From positions 14,827,231 through 14,891,230 of the forward strand of contig OZ034972.1 of NCBI GenBank assembly GCA_964030785.1: a stretch of DNA of 64,000 nt, given 5' to 3'. A program made the translations under genes and the position numbers. Below are positions 62,700 to 64,000 of the stretch, in pieces. Under the pieces are notes generated by a model. It ran no database searches, was not told the origin of the DNA, and saw only the letters and a list, made by a program, of their open reading frames with translations. Every line of letters starts with the position of its first letter. Positions within the stretch are counted from its first letter, which is position 1. The DNA is from Siderastrea siderea (lineage: Eukaryota > Cnidaria > Anthozoa > Scleractinia > Rhizangiidae).

Positions 62700-64000
62700 A
62701 AATGTGGCAGTATTAAAATTCCCAAGTTGAAGTTAGTATTTGGCGTCTTGTCTGGTCATTATTTGAGCGTTGTAAGTTGAACTTTTGGCTTATAAATCCC
62801 AGGTAATTACTTTCACCCTTGGGTGTTTTAATCTTCTTACACCGGAAGAGCGTCTCTGAAACAGTTTTGTTCTTTTCTCGAAAGTATATTTTAAAGAAAT
62901 TGAGCGCACATTTTAAGTTCGTATGCATCGAGTTTTAACCGTTTTAGCTTAAATTTGGCGACAATGAACATTACCACCTATTGTGGTTCATAAATTTTGT
63001 TAGCTTTTTTTTGTTTTGTCTTCTTATTCAAGAGTTATAAATCGATGAAGAAAGAGAAGGGATTTTTTCGAACCTGACAGTTTTAACTGCGTGTAGAAAA
63101 CTAACCAGCCAAGTAATCAAAAGTACGCCGACACTGTTTTTTGAGACAAAGGTGTTAAGAACTTGGCGCGATGTTTCTCTTCCTCCAGATCAGTTCCGAC
63201 TGCACAGGAACTGAATATTGCGAAACATGTACCTTTGCAAAACGATCGTAATATTTTCGAGGCGTTTATGTTTTTTCTTTCAATGAAAACGTTTGCTAAT
63301 CTTCAATTATTCAGCTCTCAGAAAATATTTAGTTTGTCGGGGTCTTTACGTCTCGAAGTAAAAGACCGTAAAACGGTGGGAACGCAAAGTGCAATACTTT
63401 CATAACATGGGGGTGGAAGGACAGACGTGTCCTTGGAATACGCACTAAGGTGAGCTAGAATTTTGGGGAACCCTACATTAGGAGCTTAAAAAATAGCCGG
63501 AAATATAAAATTACGTTTTTAGAGCTTATAAGCATGTTTTAACTTAAGAATCCGCATCGAATGCAACTCTGTTACCTTGTCCCTTTGTTTTAAAAGCTCC
63601 TCAAATCTGACACAACAGAAAATACATTTTACGTATTTCGCTAAAATGTCCTTCGTATGGTGCCCCTGCTCTCTGTGTGAATCTCGGCAGAGCTATAGTT
63701 AACGGATACCATGTACCCACTGATGAGAAATACTGTGTAAACTGGGGGAAGATATTGCTCTTCTGCCGTCATAAACGCAAAGAGAAAGAGTGTTACGAGC
63801 AAAAGCTGTACCGGGCTTTACATAAAGATCTCTACCCGCTTTCACAAACATAAATTGGCTCATAAACGGTACGCTTCTTGGATACCAAAAAACAGAAACT
63901 TTATGATCCCGAAATTAACGATAGAAAAAAGGCTGTAAAAACCAACAGAACCTGGTCTTACTTTAGGAACTTTACCGAATCTATTTTACTCAAAAAGAGC
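62700..64000. other. Unassigned region to window end
   Basis: AT-rich; no gene, RNA or clear repeat recognised. Confidence 0.35.

Overview
The window looks like nuclear DNA from an anthozoan, most likely a stony coral. It is AT-rich and intron-rich, with three recognisable host genes and very dense dispersed repeats. The host-type genes are a stress-gated cation channel, a monocarboxylate transporter and a secreted VWA/TSP1 protein of the kind found in coral skeletal matrix and mucus. The repeats include cnidarian-type tRNA-derived SINEs, small inverted-repeat elements, a Tx1/L1-like LINE, a Penelope fragment and a YqaJ/THAP DNA transposon. The species call is inference; no alignment was run.

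Layout. At 461-1772 (+) are the last two coding exons of a CSC1/TMEM63-type channel. At 7009-14017 (-) is a complete four-exon SLC16-like transporter; the exon phases join cleanly to 419 aa. From 34283 down to 17073 or lower (-) is a secreted protein assembled from signal peptide, an 18-nt microexon, VWA, TSP1, a Ser-rich linker and a second VWA. A further TSP1 exon in this gene is broken by an insertion of about 0.8 kb. The first intron, about 7.7 kb, holds a 5'-truncated LINE with a perfect 16-bp target duplication, inserted antisense to the gene, plus a Penelope GIY-YIG fragment.

From 34.3 to 43.4 kb I see mostly repeats: an RT fragment, a SINE and small inverted-repeat elements. From 43449 to 49909 lies a 6.5-kb DNA transposon with terminal inverted repeats. 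Its plus-strand module carries SWIM, YqaJ nuclease, PHD and Ulp1-like domains. Its convergent minus-strand module carries a THAP domain and a DDE transposase. The transposase is split by a nested 1.2-kb element flanked by TTAA. Several frame breaks show that this copy is decayed.

From 50250 to 51826 is an element with 60-bp, nearly identical terminal inverted repeats enclosing a broken GPCR fragment and an array of about 85-bp tandem repeats. From 53135 to 57826 two arms of about 0.8 kb form an inverted repeat; one arm carries a palindromic MITE and the other shows the empty site. From about 60640 to 61570 is a tandem array of about 108 bp with a three-unit higher-order period. The rest is unassigned intergenic or intronic DNA. 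The host genes show no functional linkage to each other; the coherence in this window lies in layered mobile-element history around them.
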